Positions 32,119 to 41,460 are shown, numbered from the stretch's first letter. The stretch: DNA of 49,423 bases from Paenibacillus sp. LS1 (GCF_026013365.1 NZ_JAPDOE010000022.1:1-49423); one strand, 5' to 3'. The notes: a model not told the origin generated them from the letters alone. Program-made: numbers and translations.

Positions 32119-33794
32119 CACGTAATCCACTAGATACGATTAACGAACGGGTAAGCACGGCCATCGGTAACGCCATTGTGGCTGCCGGAATTGTTACGCA
32201 GGAAGAATTGCCAGCCATCACATTGGAAGTGCCGCGTGAGAAGACACACGGGGACTTGGCGACCAATGCTGCCATGCAGCTGACCAAGATTGCCAAGCGC
32301 AATCCGCGTCAGATTGCTGAAGAGATCATTGCCAATCTGAATTTGGCTGAAGCAGGAATCGAGAAGGCTGAAATTGCTGGTCCAGGATTCATTAACTTCA
32401 AATTGGACAAGAGTTACCTTTACCCAGTACTTGGGCTTGTGCAGGAGCAGGGTAATGATTACGGAAGAATTAACATCGGAGAAGGACGCAAAGTCGAGAT
32501 GGAGTTCGTCAGTGCCAACCCGACAGGCAGTTTGCATCTGGGTCATGCCCGTGGAGCAGCTGTAGGTGATGCACTATGTAACATCCTTGACTACGCAGGA
32601 TATGATGTAACTCGTGAGTATTACATTAATGATGCAGGTAATCAGGTGTTTAATCTGGCTCGTTCCATTGAAGCTCGTTATCTGCAAGAGCTGGGTCAGG
32701 ATGCTGAGATGCCTGAAGATGGTTATCACGGTGAAGATATTAAAGGATTCGCCAAGCAGCTTGTTGCTGAAAAGGGTGAAGAATTGCTGTCCATGCATCC
32801 CGGTGACCGTGCGGCTTATTTCCGTGACTTTGGCCTGGAGAAGGAACTGGACAAGATCAAACGTGACTTGAATCGTTTCCGTGTTAACTTTGACATCTGG
32901 TTCAGCGAAACTTCCCTGTATGATAACGGAGAAGTGCTGCGCGTACTGGATGAATTGCGTGACCGCAATGAGATCTATGAGCAAGACGGGGCAACTTGGT
33001 TGAAAACGATGCAGTATGGTGACGACAAAGAACGTGTATTGATCAAGAACGATGGCACGTATACTTACCTGACGCCGGACATTGCTTATCACCGTGACAA
33101 ATATGCGCGTGGATACGACACGATGATCAACATCTGGGGTGCGGATCACCACGGATATATTCCACGGATGAAAGCCGCGATGCAAGCACTGGGCAATGAC
33201 CCTGAGAAATTGGTAGTCTTGATTGCACAGATGGTGAGCTTGTTCCAGAACGGTGAAAAAGTGAAGATGTCCAAACGTACAGGTAAAGCTGTAACGATGG
33301 AAGACCTGATGGATGAAGTCGGCATTGATGCCATTCGTTACTTCTTCACAATGCGCAGCATGGACTCCCATCTGGACTTTGACATGGACCTTGCGATTTC
33401 GACATCTAATGAGAATCCGGTATTCTACGTACAATATGCGCATGCCCGTGTATGCAGCGTATATCGTCAGGCTGAAGAACAGGGTATTGAGCTGTTGCCA
33501 CTGGCACAGATTGATCTGTCCAAGCTGACAACAGAGCATGAGTATGACCTTCTCCGCAAAATGGGAGAGCTGCCTGAGGAGATCTCGGCAGCAGCAACAG
33601 GATATGCACCTCATCGTATCATCCGTTATGTATACGAGCTGGCATCCCTGTTCCACAGCTACTACCGTGCGGAACGCGTCATTACGGAAGACGCGCAGCA
33701 AACTCAGGCACGTTTGGCACTGATCGGTGCTGTGCGTACCGTTATCGCAACAGCGCTTCGTCTAGTAGGCGTAACCGCTCCAGACAAAATGTAA
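32115..33794 (+). CDS. argS: arginyl-tRNA synthetase
   Basis: Class I synthetase charging tRNA-Arg. HLGH at 141-144 is the HIGH motif and KMSKR near 386 the KMSKS motif. The N-terminal additional domain and the C-terminal anticodon-binding domain (HRIIRYVYELASLFHSYY) are present. The 559 residues match the family. The GGAGG site (32099-32104) lies inside the end of ywiB. No T-box leader was found upstream. Confidence 0.97.
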   Translation: MTRNPLDTINERVSTAIGNAIVAAGIVTQEELPAITLEVPREKTHGDLATNAAMQLTKIAKRNPRQIAEEIIANLNLAEAGIEKAEIAGPGFINFKLDKSYLYPVLGLVQEQGNDYGRINIGEGRKVEMEFVSANPTGSLHLGHARGAAVGDALCNILDYAGYDVTREYYINDAGNQVFNLARSIEARYLQELGQDAEMPEDGYHGEDIKGFAKQLVAEKGEELLSMHPGDRAAYFRDFGLEKELDKIKRDLNRFRVNFDIWFSETSLYDNGEVLRVLDELRDRNEIYEQDGATWLKTMQYGDDKERVLIKNDGTYTYLTPDIAYHRDKYARGYDTMINIWGADHHGYIPRMKAAMQALGNDPEKLVVLIAQMVSLFQNGEKVKMSKRTGKAVTMEDLMDEVGIDAIRYFFTMRSMDSHLDFDMDLAISTSNENPVFYVQYAHARVCSVYRQAEEQGIELLPLAQIDLSKLTTEHEYDLLRKMGELPEEISAAATGYAPHRIIRYVYELASLFHSYYRAERVITEDAQQTQARLALIGAVRTVIATALRLVGVTAPDKM

Positions 33795-33830
33795 ATCCAG
33801 GCTCGCGGCACATCGCCGCTCTGCCTAAGG

Positions 33831-33886
33831 AAAAAAGTCTCCATGCCCACGTTGTGTCATCAACGTGGTACATGGAGACTTTTTTT
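33831..33886. terminator. bidirectional terminator between argS and the subtilase gene
   Basis: AAAAAAGTCTCCATG pairs with CATGGAGACTTTTTT, with CACGTTG/CAACGTG inside. It is A-rich before and T-rich after. The region 33887-34079 beyond it holds no supported gene. Confidence 0.9.
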
Positions 33887-34079
33887 GTTGTGTGCCCGGG
33901 GGCTACAGAAACCGGCCTATCCACTGGGTACACAAGCCGCCCTGCCCTGCCATCACAGCTGGCGCCAGCCTAAAGGCTCTGCCGCTACACAATGGTCTCT
34001 TCGCACGTACTGTACCGGTCTGGGCTATTGTGTTTCGCCGAGCGTCAATGGACTCCTGCTGACCGCTGGCAGAGCCGGA

Positions 34080-35234
34080 TCACTCCCCGCACTCTTGCAT
34101 TAGCCGCAGGGCGTCAATCTCGCCACCGCGTACCTTGCTTTTCGCGGTGGTGGTCTTGCGAGCGCGCAGCGGGATCGTAGCACGCTTGACGAGTGCCTTG
34201 ATTTCACTAGGGGATAACCCCGGATGTTTTGCGAGCAGCAAAGCGATAGCGCCACTCACATGTGACGTCGCCATGGAGGTGCCGCTCATTTCGTGATGTT
34301 TGCCCTGTACCCAGGAGGAGACGATCTTATCACCAGGAGCATACACATCCACGTATGCACCGCGATTACTGAAGGACGCAATACGTCTGTTTTTGTCGGT
34401 GGCCCCAACCGATATGGTCTGCGGATACCGTGCCGGATAATCAATACTGCGGCGTTTGCCGTCATTTCCTGACGAAGCAACAATGACGATTCCAGCATGG
34501 TATGCACGATTGACAACGTCAAGAAGCGCCTTGCTGCGTGTTTTCATGCCAAAGCTCATATTGATGATATCGACCTTGTTGCGTACACACCAGTCGATGC
34601 CAAGCACAATGTCGGATACATAAGCCGATCCGTTGTGGTCAAATGCTTTTACCGGATAGATCAGGGAGCGCGGGGCTACACCGATCATACCTGCGGTGCT
34701 GTTGGCTGCGGCGATGGTCCCTGCAATGTGGGTACCGTGTCCATTATCATCATGGGGAAGCAGGCTACGGTTTAACAGATTGATTCCGCGTGCCAGAGAG
34801 TAACGAAGATCGGGGTGGTGGTAGTCAGCACCTGTATCAATCACACCAATTTTAATCCGGTGTCCTGTAGACACGGACCATACTTTGGGTGCCCGAATCT
34901 GCTTTACTCCCCAGGGTATGCCTTGAGCATTGCTCGGTTTGCTGTGGAGCGCGGTAGCGTGGAGTGAGATGGGCACGTCTGCTTCAATCGTAATCTCATC
35001 CCCATAGCGGTACAGATCCTCCGGGCGTTGCACTGGAGCAATAATGGAACGAGCCAGTCGCGAGGAGCGAACAGCCCCGAGGTCGGTGAATTCATTCCGC
35101 ATTCGGGACAATTCCAGGAGACAGGCTTCGTACTGCTGCGGTTTGGCAAATCGGATCAAATATCGCCCTCCCTGTTCTGGCTCAGGGCGTCGCATTCCGT
35201 CAATCAATTGATGCAATAAACCAGTATAGTCCAT
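34080..35234 (-). CDS. subtilisin-like serine peptidase (S8), no signal peptide
   Basis: A 384-residue protease. The catalytic triad is Asp133 (GVIDTGAD), His166 (NGHGTHIAGT) and Ser320 (GTSMATSHVSG), with the oxyanion Asn257 (SSGND). Residues 1-95 form an N-terminal extension (RYLIRFAKPQQYEACLLELS) that looks like an inhibitor/propeptide fold, but no hydrophobic signal precedes it. It may be intracellular or exported by an unusual route. The ATG at 35234 has AAGGGGG upstream. It is monocistronic and convergent with argS. Confidence 0.92.
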   Translation of the reverse strand: MDYTGLLHQLIDGMRRPEPEQGGRYLIRFAKPQQYEACLLELSRMRNEFTDLGAVRSSRLARSIIAPVQRPEDLYRYGDEITIEADVPISLHATALHSKPSNAQGIPWGVKQIRAPKVWSVSTGHRIKIGVIDTGADYHHPDLRYSLARGINLLNRSLLPHDDNGHGTHIAGTIAAANSTAGMIGVAPRSLIYPVKAFDHNGSAYVSDIVLGIDWCVRNKVDIINMSFGMKTRSKALLDVVNRAYHAGIVIVASSGNDGKRRSIDYPARYPQTISVGATDKNRRIASFSNRGAYVDVYAPGDKIVSSWVQGKHHEMSGTSMATSHVSGAIALLLAKHPGLSPSEIKALVKRATIPLRARKTTTAKSKVRGGEIDALRLMQECGE

Positions 35235-35696
35235 AATGGGCAGCCCCCTTCGGGATGAACATGCTGAGGTATTCTATGAATGCGCTCATCCCGCCGCATG
35301 GGGAACTTGCCCTTTTTTTACAAAAACACATTCTCTTCGTGTCAAAACGGGCGCAGGGACATATGATGGATGGAGAGCTAGAGGGCTCTTGCGGGGAACC
35401 TGGTGAGGAGCAATCCTTCAAGGGTATACAGTCAGAAGGCGGAGGGGACTCCGTCTTTTTTATTTTGGAGTTGTCTCTTTGATAAAAGAGGATATTCCTA
35501 GGAGTTCGATGCCAACTCACGTTTAATATATGGACATATTGTTGCTGCTCTCCGCATTTACGTCACATCCATACATAAAAACTTGCTTTTTAACGCTAAA
35601 TAGGTTTTACTTAGGTTTGTTAATGGATATGTTATACGTAACAGTCCAGTTCGTAGGGGTTAAAAAGTGAATTTTGTGTGAGAGGAAGTGTCTGCA
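35235..35696. other. intergenic region between the subtilase and rpoE genes
   Basis: No convincing gene. A terminator-like hairpin (GGCGGAG-GGGA-CTCCGTC followed by T6) lies at about 35437-35465 on the plus strand with no gene before it. CGGGATGA and TCATCCCG are 8-base inverted matches near 35252 and 35285. A 75-codon frame at 35255-35482 has no ribosome binding site. A weak promoter, TTTACT (35606-35611) and TATGTT (35628-35633), could serve rpoE. Confidence 0.4.
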
Positions 35697-36269
35697 GTGA
35701 GTACCTCGCTCAATTTGAAAATTGATAAAGAAAAGGTAAGAGAGATCCCTTTGGTGGACCTTGCCTTTATGGTGCTGAAGGCGGCTAATACGCCGTATTA
35801 CTATCGTGACTTGATGAATGAGGTAGCGAAGCAGCGCGGAATGACTGATGAAGAAATCAACGAGTTTATCGCCCAGCTATATACCGAGATTAATATCGAT
35901 GGTCGTTTTGCTTGCGTCGGTACGAGTCTGTGGGGCTTGAAGCGCTGGTATCCGGTAGCCGGAACAGAAGATTCCATGACGGGTGCGAAGCGTCCGCGTA
36001 TCATCAACGATGAAGACGATGATCTGGAAGATGAAGACTTCGGTGAAGAAGAAGACAGCTATAACAGCGACGAAGACTTCGACAGCCCGGATAAAGAAGA
36101 AGAAGACGAAGAAGAAGAAGATGAAGACGAAGACGACATCTTTGATGAAGAAGACAGCGAAGAAGAAGTGCTGGTCGAAGATGACGATCTGGAAGATGAA
36201 GACCTCGAAGAAGACGAAGAAGAGTCCGAAAACGAGGATGAATTTGACGACGATTCTGATAATCGGTAG
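35697..36269 (+). CDS. rpoE: RNA polymerase delta subunit
   Basis: Gram-positive polymerase accessory subunit that increases promoter selectivity and RNA release. The N-terminal folded domain (about 1-90, with LYTEINIDGRF and SLWGLKRWYP) is followed by an extremely acidic, unstructured tail of D and E residues, as in B. subtilis RpoE. GTG at 35697 is chosen because AGAGGAAG ends 8 bases upstream; an in-frame GTG at 35688 overlaps that site. The length is 190 residues. It precedes pyrG as in B. subtilis. Confidence 0.95.
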   Translation: MSTSLNLKIDKEKVREIPLVDLAFMVLKAANTPYYYRDLMNEVAKQRGMTDEEINEFIAQLYTEINIDGRFACVGTSLWGLKRWYPVAGTEDSMTGAKRPRIINDEDDDLEDEDFGEEEDSYNSDEDFDSPDKEEEDEEEEDEDEDDIFDEEDSEEEVLVEDDDLEDEDLEEDEEESENEDEFDDDSDNR

Positions 36270-36288
36270 TCATTTTTGACGTCTATAA

Positions 36289-36641
36289 TTTACCCGTTTC
36301 CCCGGAATAGTCAGCCTTGACAGCAGACGGGGTAACGGGTAAACTATTGCATGGGCTTATGAATGAGCGATAATATATTTATGTTTTTTATAGAAGGTGC
36401 CCCGTCCTGCGGGAGTACTTTTTTTTGTATTTTTAGAGGCATAATTTTGCAAAATGTTTTCATTTCCGCATGCTCCCGGCCAACATTTCGTGGCCCGTTT
36501 TTGTATATCAAAAACACCAAATGAAATGAAGGCTACCGAAATGTTTGCACCATATTTTGCTGTAGAACAACGTGTATTTAAACCGTCTTCGCAGAAAGAG
36601 CAGTTTGCAGATGCAGGGAATTTCTGCCATTGCTCTTTTTA
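36289..36641 (+). promoter_or_regulatory. rpoE-pyrG intergenic region with stacked hairpins
   Basis: Four structures follow each other. First, TTTACCCGTT-T-CCCCG/CGGGG-T-AACGGGTAAA (36289-36343), 16 bp with no T run. Second, a GTGCCCCG/CGGGAGTAC stem with T8 (36396-36427), the likely rpoE terminator. Third, GGCCA/TGGCC then T5 (36478-36503). Fourth, AAAGAGCA/TGCTCTTT enclosing GCAG/CTGC with T5 (36595-36640), about 80 bases before pyrG. The last is placed like the pyrG attenuator of B. subtilis, but the GGGC initiation and pyrimidine-rich arm of that mechanism were not found. Confidence 0.55.
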
Positions 36642-36722
36642 ACGATGATTACCTGGGAAACAGGTTACGATAACACCATATATCGCCTGAATTTCTGTAC
36701 TTATATTAGGAGGGTAATAACA

Positions 36723-38327
36723 GTGACAAAGTATATTTTCGTGACGGGCGGAGTTGTGTCCTCCCTAGGCAAAGGGATTACGGCTGCTTCGCTGGGCAGA
36801 TTGCTGAAAAACAGAGGGCTTAAGGTAACGATTCAGAAATTTGATCCATACATCAACATCGACCCAGGAACAATGAGTCCTTATCAGCACGGCGAGGTTT
36901 TTGTTACGGATGATGGCGCGGAAACGGATCTGGACCTTGGCCACTATGAACGTTTTATTGATATCAATCTCTCCAAAAACAGCAACGTCACGACTGGTAA
37001 AGTATACTCTTCCGTCATCAGCAAAGAGCGACGCGGGGAATATCTGGGCGGAACGGTACAAGTTATTCCACACATTACGAACGAGATCAAAGAGCGTGTA
37101 TTCCGCGCTGGACGTGAAGCGGGTTCGGATGTTGTTATTACGGAAATTGGCGGAACAGTGGGCGACATCGAGAGCTTGCCTTTCCTGGAAGCTATTCGTC
37201 AAATCAAGAGTGATGTAGGTCGCGACAATGTAATGTACATCCACGTAACACTTATTCCTTATATCAAAGCAGCTGGTGAAGTGAAAACAAAACCTACGCA
37301 GCACAGTGTTAAGGAATTACGCAGCATCGGTATTCAACCGAATGTGATTGTATGCCGTACCGAGTATGAATTGTCTGACGACATGAAAGCCAAAATCGCT
37401 CTCTTCTGCGATATTGATGAGAATGCCGTGGTTGAATGTCGTGATGCAGACACGTTGTATCAAGTACCTCTGAACCTGCGTGAAGAAGGCTTGGATGAGA
37501 TCGTGGTAAACCACCTGAAACTGACTACTCCTGCACCCGATATGAGCGAGTGGGAAGGGTTGGTTGACCGGATCAACAAGTTGGAGCATACGGTTGAGAT
37601 CGCTATTGTTGGTAAATATGTAGCGCTGCACGATGCATATCTGAGTGTTGTTGAGTCCTTGTCTCATGCAGGATTTGCATCCAACGCCGATGTGAAAATT
37701 CGCTGGGTTCCTTCTGAAGATATTACGGATGAGAATGTAGGCGACTTGTTACATGGTATTGGCGGTATCCTTGTTCCTGGTGGATTCGGAGATCGTGGTA
37801 TTGAAGGTAAAGTATCGGCAATCCGTTATGCTCGTGAGAAACAAATTCCGTTCTTCGGTATTTGCCTGGGTATGCAGGTTTCCGTTATTGAGTATGCACG
37901 TTCCATCGTTGGTTTGAATGGTGCGAACAGCTCCGAGATTAATCCGGCTACGGAATTCCCTGTGATCGATCTGTTGCCTGAGCAAAAAGATATCGAGAAT
38001 CTGGGTGGCACGATGCGTCTGGGTCTGTATCCTTGTAAGCTTCAGGAAGGTTCTTTGGCGATGGCTTGTTATGATGACGAGCTGGTGTATGAGAGACACC
38101 GTCACCGGTATGAGTTCAACAATGAATACCGTGAAACGATCGAAAAAGCAGGACTGGTTATCTCGGGTACATCCCCAGATGGACGTCTGGTTGAGATCGT
38201 GGAACTTCCAGGACACCCATGGTTCCTGGCGGTACAATTCCACCCGGAATTCACTTCCCGTCCGAACCGTCCGCAACCATTGTTCCGTGAGTTTGTAAAA
38301 GCTTCTCTGGAGAATGCGCAGAAATAA
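36723..38327 (+). CDS. pyrG: CTP synthase
   Basis: Makes CTP from UTP, ATP and glutamine. The N-terminal amidoligase domain begins TKYIFVTGGVVSSLGKG. The C-terminal glutaminase domain has FGICLGMQ (nucleophile Cys near residue 380) and QFHPEF (His, Glu). The 534 residues are standard. GTG 36723 follows AGGAGGGT (36708-36715); the frame continues upstream without a site. A terminator-like leader suggests attenuation. Confidence 0.97.
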   Translation: MTKYIFVTGGVVSSLGKGITAASLGRLLKNRGLKVTIQKFDPYINIDPGTMSPYQHGEVFVTDDGAETDLDLGHYERFIDINLSKNSNVTTGKVYSSVISKERRGEYLGGTVQVIPHITNEIKERVFRAGREAGSDVVITEIGGTVGDIESLPFLEAIRQIKSDVGRDNVMYIHVTLIPYIKAAGEVKTKPTQHSVKELRSIGIQPNVIVCRTEYELSDDMKAKIALFCDIDENAVVECRDADTLYQVPLNLREEGLDEIVVNHLKLTTPAPDMSEWEGLVDRINKLEHTVEIAIVGKYVALHDAYLSVVESLSHAGFASNADVKIRWVPSEDITDENVGDLLHGIGGILVPGGFGDRGIEGKVSAIRYAREKQIPFFGICLGMQVSVIEYARSIVGLNGANSSEINPATEFPVIDLLPEQKDIENLGGTMRLGLYPCKLQEGSLAMACYDDELVYERHRHRYEFNNEYRETIEKAGLVISGTSPDGRLVEIVELPGHPWFLAVQFHPEFTSRPNRPQPLFREFVKASLENAQK

Positions 38328-38359
38328 TACATGGTTTCAGTGTTAACGTAATAGATATC

Positions 38360-38409
38360 AGGGATGTTCCTGGCAACCGTTTAGCGGATGCTGGGACATC
38401 CCTTTTTTT
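38360..38409 (+). terminator. pyrG terminator
   Basis: AGGGATGT and GGCA pair with TGC and ACATCCCT, followed by seven T residues. Confidence 0.85.
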
Positions 38410-38454
38410 ATGTAAAAAGCAGGTCGAAATGCTTTTTGTCATTTTGTGAAGGTA

Positions 38455-38483
38455 GCAGGATTTTAATGGAAGAGGTAGAATAC
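38455..38483 (+). promoter_or_regulatory. sigma-H type promoter of spo0F
   Basis: AGGATTT (38457-38463), 11 bases, then GTAGAATAC (38475-38483) fit the sigma-H pattern RNAGGAWWW-N11-12-RNNGAATWW with one deviation at the end. A partial Spo0A box (GGTCGAA, 38422-38428) lies upstream. spo0F is a sigma-H gene in B. subtilis. Confidence 0.65.
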
Positions 38484-38557
38484 TTATCATGACGACTATG
38501 GGATAGTTATCCAGATTCGAAGATGTACATGCTTTCCTAATTCTAGGAGGTTACAGA

Positions 38558-38944
38558 GTGGAAGATAAAAAAGTTTTGATTGTTGATGACCAGAATGGTA
38601 TTCGAATCCTGTTAATGGAAGTGTTCAGCAGTGAAGGATATAACACGTTTCAAGCACCTAACGGCAAGGTTGCCCTGGAGATTGTGAATAATGACAAGCC
38701 TGACCTGGTATTGCTCGATATGAAGATCCCTGGGATGGACGGTCTGGAAATCCTGAAGCATATTAAAGAAATTGATCCGGATATCAAGGTCATCATGATG
38801 ACCGCGTATGGTGAACTGGACATGATTAAGGAAGCCACGGATCTTGGAGCACTCATGCATTTCACTAAACCGTTTGATATCGATGAGATGCGAGTGGCTG
38901 TGAATATGCAACTTCGCAATGGTGCCGCCAATAAATGCAGCTGA
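38558..38944 (+). CDS. spo0F: sporulation response regulator Spo0F
   Basis: Single-domain receiver that passes phosphoryl groups from sensor kinases to Spo0B in the phosphorelay controlling entry into sporulation. The acidic pocket Asp10/Asp11, phosphorylated Asp54 (LLDMKIPGMDG), Thr82 and Lys104 are all present, and TAYGELDMIKEATDLGALMHF is nearly identical to B. subtilis Spo0F, including His101. There is no output domain (128 residues). The GTG start at 38558 follows AGGAGG (38545-38550). It lies between pyrG and fba as in B. subtilis. Confidence 0.96.
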   Translation: MEDKKVLIVDDQNGIRILLMEVFSSEGYNTFQAPNGKVALEIVNNDKPDLVLLDMKIPGMDGLEILKHIKEIDPDIKVIMMTAYGELDMIKEATDLGALMHFTKPFDIDEMRVAVNMQLRNGAANKCS

Positions 38945-38968
38945 ATCCTGTAGATACAGGATTTTTTT
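38944..38968 (+). terminator. spo0F terminator
   Basis: AATCCTG-TAGATA-CAGGATT followed by T7, overlapping the stop codon. A further hairpin TGTGCT-GCAA-AGCACA with a short T run lies at 39075-39098. Confidence 0.8.
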
Positions 38969-39130
38969 GCGTGTGGAGAACATAGATGGTACTTGGTGAA
39001 ACAATGGGGTATTTCACTCCTTCATCCGGGGAATATTGGAAATGGGGAAGTCATAAAGCGGTGTCTATGAAAACTGTGCTGCAAAGCACAGCATTTTTGC
39101 AAATGCTTGTTTAGTATTTGACATGGGATG

Positions 39131-39139
39131 TGGTATAAT
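39131..39139 (+). promoter_or_regulatory. fba promoter (extended -10)
   Basis: TGG-TATAAT is a strong extended -10. A TTGACA at 39118-39123 is only 10 bases away and so cannot act as its -35; TTAGTA at 39111-39116 is at the correct distance. Confidence 0.6.
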
Positions 39140-39204
39140 AAGCCCGTATGTGATTTCGGCTAAAAACCATAGACACAACCCAAACCCCTAGGAGGATTGA
39201 AACC

Positions 39205-40059
39205 ATGCCATTAGTATCTATGACAGACATGTTGAACAAAGCACTCGAAGGAAAATATGCAGTTGGTCAATACAACATCAATAACCTTGAGTGGACTCAA
39301 GCGATTCTTGGTGCTGCTGAAGAAGAGAAATCCCCAGTAATCCTGGGTGTATCCGAAGGCGCAGCACGTCACATTGGTGGCTTCTACACTGTAGTTAAAA
39401 TGGTAGAAGGACTTATCCACGACATGAAAATTACCGTTCCAGTTGCAATTCACCTGGACCACGGTTCAAGCTTCGACAAGTGTAAAGAAGCGATCGATGC
39501 TGGATTCACATCCGTTATGATCGACGGTTCCCACCACTCCATCGATGAGAACATCGAAATGACTAAAAAAGTTGTTGAATATGCACACGCTAAAGGCGTT
39601 TCTGTAGAAGCTGAAGTAGGTACTGTAGGCGGACAAGAAGACGACGTTATCGGTGGCATCATGTACGCTGACCTGAACGAGTGTATCCGTATCGTTAAAG
39701 AAACAGGTATCGACACATTGGCACCAGCTCTTGGTTCCGTACACGGTCCTTACCATGGCGAGCCTAACCTGGGCTTCAAAGAAATGGAAGAAGTTCGTGA
39801 CGCGGTACAAGTTCCACTCGTATTGCACGGTGGTACAGGTATTCCTAAACACGACATCGACAAAGCCATTTCCTTGGGTACATCTAAAATCAACGTAAAC
39901 ACAGAGAACCAAATTGCTTTCGCAAGAGTAGTTCGTGAAGTGCTTGCAGCTAAACCAGATGCTTACGATCCACGTACATTCATCGTACCAGGCCGTGATG
40001 CAATCAAAGAAACAGTTAAAGGTAAAATCCGCGAGTTTGGTTCCAACAACAAAGCGTAA
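39205..40059 (+). CDS. fba: class II fructose-bisphosphate aldolase
   Basis: Zinc-dependent aldolase of glycolysis and gluconeogenesis. His83 in AIHLDHGSSFD and later VHGPYHGEPN and LHGGTGIP supply the metal and substrate residues. The 284 residues fit. The ATG at 39205 follows AGGAGG (39191-39196). Codon use looks highly expressed. Transaldolase, which separates fba and murA in B. subtilis, is absent here. Confidence 0.96.
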   Translation: MPLVSMTDMLNKALEGKYAVGQYNINNLEWTQAILGAAEEEKSPVILGVSEGAARHIGGFYTVVKMVEGLIHDMKITVPVAIHLDHGSSFDKCKEAIDAGFTSVMIDGSHHSIDENIEMTKKVVEYAHAKGVSVEAEVGTVGGQEDDVIGGIMYADLNECIRIVKETGIDTLAPALGSVHGPYHGEPNLGFKEMEEVRDAVQVPLVLHGGTGIPKHDIDKAISLGTSKINVNTENQIAFARVVREVLAAKPDAYDPRTFIVPGRDAIKETVKGKIREFGSNNKA

Positions 40060-40084
40060 TTTATCTTTACCAGTTCCATACTGT

Positions 40085-40124
40085 GAAATGGAAGAACACC
40101 GCCTAGCCGGTGTCTTTCCATTTT
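40085..40124 (+). terminator. fba terminator
   Basis: AAATGGAA and ACACCG pair with CGGTGT and TTCCATTT; a short T run ends it. Confidence 0.8.
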
Positions 40125-40206
40125 CACACCTTATTTCTACATCGGAAGCCAACAGCACGTATTGCCGTTCATCGGCTGCAAAACACGTAGGGGGACATTA
40201 AGCTTT

Positions 40207-41460
40207 ATGGAAAAATTGATGATTAGTGGCGGACGTCCGTTACAGGGAACTGTAACTATAAGCGGCGCCAAGAACAGCGCCATTGCGCTTATTCCTGCAG
40301 CATTGCTTGCCGAGTCAGAAGTCGTGTTGGACAACCTGCCACTTTTGAGTGACGTGGCGGTTTATGCAGAAATTTTGGAGGAACTCGGAGCACGTGTAAC
40401 TTGGGAAGGCAATCAGATGAAGATTGATCCTTCTGAGATCAAATCCATTCCTATGCCGAATGGTCCCGTGAAGAAGCTTCGTGCTTCGTATTATATGATG
40501 GGTGCATTGCTAGGGCGTTTTAAAGAAGCGACCATAGGTTTACCAGGGGGCTGTAATTTTGAGCCTCGTCCAATTGATCAACATATCAAAGGGTTTGAAG
40601 CGCTTGGCGCAACCGTAACAAACGAACACGGCTCCATTCATTTGCATGCCAAAGAGCTGCGCGGAGCAAAGATTTATCTTGATGTAAGCAGTGTCGGTGC
40701 AACCATTAACATTATGCTGGCGGCTACTCGTGCCAAAGGCTCTACAATTATCGAAAACGCGGCTAAAGAGCCTGAGATTATAGATGTAGCAACACTTCTG
40801 AATTCCATGGGTGCCAGCATCAAGGGTGCAGGTACCGAAACGATCCGTATTGAAGGAGTTTCGGAGCTTAAAGGCTGTCGTCATTCTATCATTCCGGATC
40901 GTATCCAAGCAGGTACGTATATGATCGCTGCAGCGGCAACGCGCGGAGATGTTCTGATTGACAATGTGATTCCCAAACATCTGGAGGCTTTAACGGCAAA
41001 GCTGCTGGAGATGGGTGTTGGCATTGAGGAATTGGATGAAAGTATACGTGTCATTGGTAAGCCAAATTATAACCATGTTGACGTGAAGGCACTTGTATAT
41101 CCTGGTTTCCCAACAGATCTACAGTCACCGATGACCAGTGTTTTGACACAGGCAACCGGCGTGAGTGTCCTGAGCGACTTTGTATACAGTAATCGATTCA
41201 AACATGTGCCTGAGCTGGTGCGGATGGGCGCAAAGATTCGGGTAGAAGGACGTTCGGCGATTATTGAAGGCAGTGCATTGAACGCGGCCAAAGTAAAAGC
41301 ATCCGATCTTCGCGCTGGAGCGGCACTGGTGATTGCAGGTCTCACTGTCAGTGAAGGTGTGACTGAAGTAACGGGGGTCGAATATATCGACCGTGGTTAC
41401 GATCATCTGGTGACCAATCTGCGCCTGCTTGGTGCAGATGTATGGCGGGAAACCGATTAA
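40207..41460 (+). CDS. murA: UDP-N-acetylglucosamine 1-carboxyvinyltransferase
   Basis: First committed step of peptidoglycan precursor synthesis; the target of fosfomycin. Lys22-Asn23 (GAKNS) and the catalytic Cys116 in PGGCNFEPRP are present, so fosfomycin sensitivity is expected. The usual AIGxR after the Cys reads NFEPR here. The ATG at 40207 (417 residues) fits the family N-terminus (MEKL), with a GGGGG site somewhat far upstream; an in-frame start at 40162 has none. By position between fba and rho it corresponds to the murZ (murAB) copy of B. subtilis. Confidence 0.93.
   Translation: MEKLMISGGRPLQGTVTISGAKNSAIALIPAALLAESEVVLDNLPLLSDVAVYAEILEELGARVTWEGNQMKIDPSEIKSIPMPNGPVKKLRASYYMMGALLGRFKEATIGLPGGCNFEPRPIDQHIKGFEALGATVTNEHGSIHLHAKELRGAKIYLDVSSVGATINIMLAATRAKGSTIIENAAKEPEIIDVATLLNSMGASIKGAGTETIRIEGVSELKGCRHSIIPDRIQAGTYMIAAAATRGDVLIDNVIPKHLEALTAKLLEMGVGIEELDESIRVIGKPNYNHVDVKALVYPGFPTDLQSPMTSVLTQATGVSVLSDFVYSNRFKHVPELVRMGAKIRVEGRSAIIEGSALNAAKVKASDLRAGAALVIAGLTVSEGVTEVTGVEYIDRGYDHLVTNLRLLGADVWRETD

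Noticed and set aside
32574..33701. 375-codon minus-strand frame opposite argS
   Set aside because: Lies entirely antisense to a certain argS gene, has no ribosome binding site and a composition typical of a codon-bias shadow.
35255..35482. 75-codon frame before rpoE
   Set aside because: No ribosome binding site, low complexity end, crosses a terminator-like hairpin.
35983..36279. Lys-rich and Arg/Leu-rich frames over the end of rpoE
   Set aside because: They are alternative readings of the GAA/GAC repeats that encode the acidic tail of the delta subunit.
36440..36600. CTP-sensing reiterative-transcription leader of pyrG
   Set aside because: No start with GGGC and no matching pyrimidine-rich terminator arm were found, so the B. 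subtilis mechanism is not claimed.
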